Source: Gemmatimonadota bacterium
Lineage (GTDB): Bacteria > Gemmatimonadota > Gemmatimonadetes > Gemmatimonadales > GWC2-71-9
Reading direction: 5' to 3'
Assembly (NCBI GenBank): GCA_003220905.1
Contig: QHTS01000314.1
Coordinates: 1-7,019, forward strand
Length of the DNA stretch: 7,019 bases
This document shows positions 6,613-7,019 of this stretch, piece after piece (positions within the stretch are counted from its first letter, which is position 1; the number at the start of each line of letters is the position of its first letter). A model generated the notes under the pieces. The model had not been told where the DNA came from. It did no database searches and worked only from the letters and a program-made list of their open reading frames with translations. Made by a program: the position numbers and the translations under genes.

Positions 6613-7019
6613 TCAGGTGCGGAACTGCATGTCGTGCAGCCGGCGATACAGCCCGCCTGCGGCGTACAGCGTCGCGTGGGTTCCCCGCTCCACGATCCGG
6701 CCCTCGGCGAGCACCACGATCAGATCGGCATGTTGGACGGTGGCGAGCCGGTGCGCGATGACGAACGTCGTGCGGCGCGCCATCAGCCGGTCGATGGCCT
6801 CCTGCACCAGCCGCTCGGACTCCATGTCGAGCGCGCTGGTCGCCTCGTCCAGAATCAAGATGGGCGGATCGCGCAGCAGCGCACGCGCGATCGCGATCCG
6901 CTGGCGCTCGCCGCCCGAAAGCCGGGTGCCCCGCTCGCCCAGGAGCGTGTGATAGCCCTCGGGGAGCTGAGAGACGAAGTCGTGGGCGTTGGCGGCGCGC
7001 GCGGCGGCCTGGACCTGCG
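6613..7019 (-). CDS. ABC exporter, C-terminal part of ATP-binding domain (MsbA-like; runs off right edge)
   Basis: Last 134 residues of the nucleotide-binding domain of an ABC transporter, translated by hand from the right edge. Visible in order are AANAHDFVSQLPEGY (the segment preceding the signature), the ABC signature LSGGERQ, Walker B LILDEATS with its catalytic glutamate, the D-loop SALD, the H-loop AHRL, and the ending IVERGTHATLYAAGGLYRRLHDMQF. The HDFVSQLPEGYHTLLGERG and RGTH...GGLYRRL wording is typical of fused exporter half-transporters (MsbA/lipid A flippase and drug exporter type), which carry six membrane helices before this domain. The Walker A, Q-loop and membrane part are off the window. 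In frame, a TTG at 6858 could look like a start, but it lies inside Walker B and is not one. It heads the visible part of the minus-strand operon and is a plausible flippase for a lipid-linked glycan made by the genes after it. Confidence 0.92.
   Translation of the reverse strand, partial: QVQAAARAANAHDFVSQLPEGYHTLLGERGTRLSGGERQRIAIARALLRDPPILILDEATSALDMESERLVQEAIDRLMARRTTFVIAHRLATVQHADLIVVLAEGRIVERGTHATLYAAGGLYRRLHDMQFRT

Noticed and set aside
5733..6761. Plus-strand open frame of 342 codons across the GT2 gene and the exporter end.
   Set aside because: It is antisense to two strongly supported genes with clear motifs, and its translation is low-complexity and Arg/Pro-rich.
6613..6858. An 81-residue protein starting at TTG 6858.
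   Set aside because: The TTG lies inside the Walker B motif of the ABC exporter, and the same frame continues upstream through the LSGGERQ signature to the window edge.

Overview
The window is GC-rich throughout, with codon third positions dominated by G and C. It is densely packed with genes for building and exporting a surface glycan or glycolipid. I see no rRNA, tRNA, phage, transposon or CRISPR sequence. The composition, the short gaps and the SD-poor starts fit a high-GC soil or freshwater bacterium. A Gemmatimonadota-like, Rokubacteria-like or similar lineage is possible, but nothing here fixes the taxon.

Layout, left to right. (1) A minus-strand GT4-type glycosyltransferase runs off the left edge (1-768). 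(2) A short divergent intergenic region follows (769-840). (3) A plus-strand block of three genes comes next: a FkbM-family methyltransferase (841-1698) and two compact GT4 glycosyltransferases that are clear tandem paralogues (1715-2665 and 2695-3627). (4) A 17-nt convergent junction follows, with no terminator hairpin visible. (5) A minus-strand operon is read from the right edge leftwards: the C-terminal end of an MsbA-like ABC exporter (6613-7019, partial), a GT2 glycosyltransferase (5745-6611), a CgeB-like glycosyltransferase (4780-5748) and a GT87/DUF2029 multi-spanning membrane mannosyltransferase-like protein (3645-4751). The first three of these genes are separated by 1 nt or overlap by 4 nt, so they are probably co-transcribed and translationally coupled.

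Together the genes suggest a pathway in which soluble cytoplasmic glycosyltransferases (GT4, GT2, CgeB-like) build a lipid-linked sugar chain and the FkbM enzyme O-methylates a sugar. The ABC exporter may flip the lipid-linked product, and the GT87 enzyme may add sugars on the far side of the membrane from polyprenyl-phosphate donors. This is inference from family knowledge and neighbourhood; the polymer itself (LPS-type glycan, exopolysaccharide or glycolipid) cannot be named from the sequence.

The window looks like an accessory but recognisable glycan locus, not a wholly new system. The points most worth a second look are the paralogue pair whose second copy has lost the usual EX7E glutamate and neighbouring residues, a nine-G tract inside the CgeB-like gene, and the unclear start of the FkbM gene.
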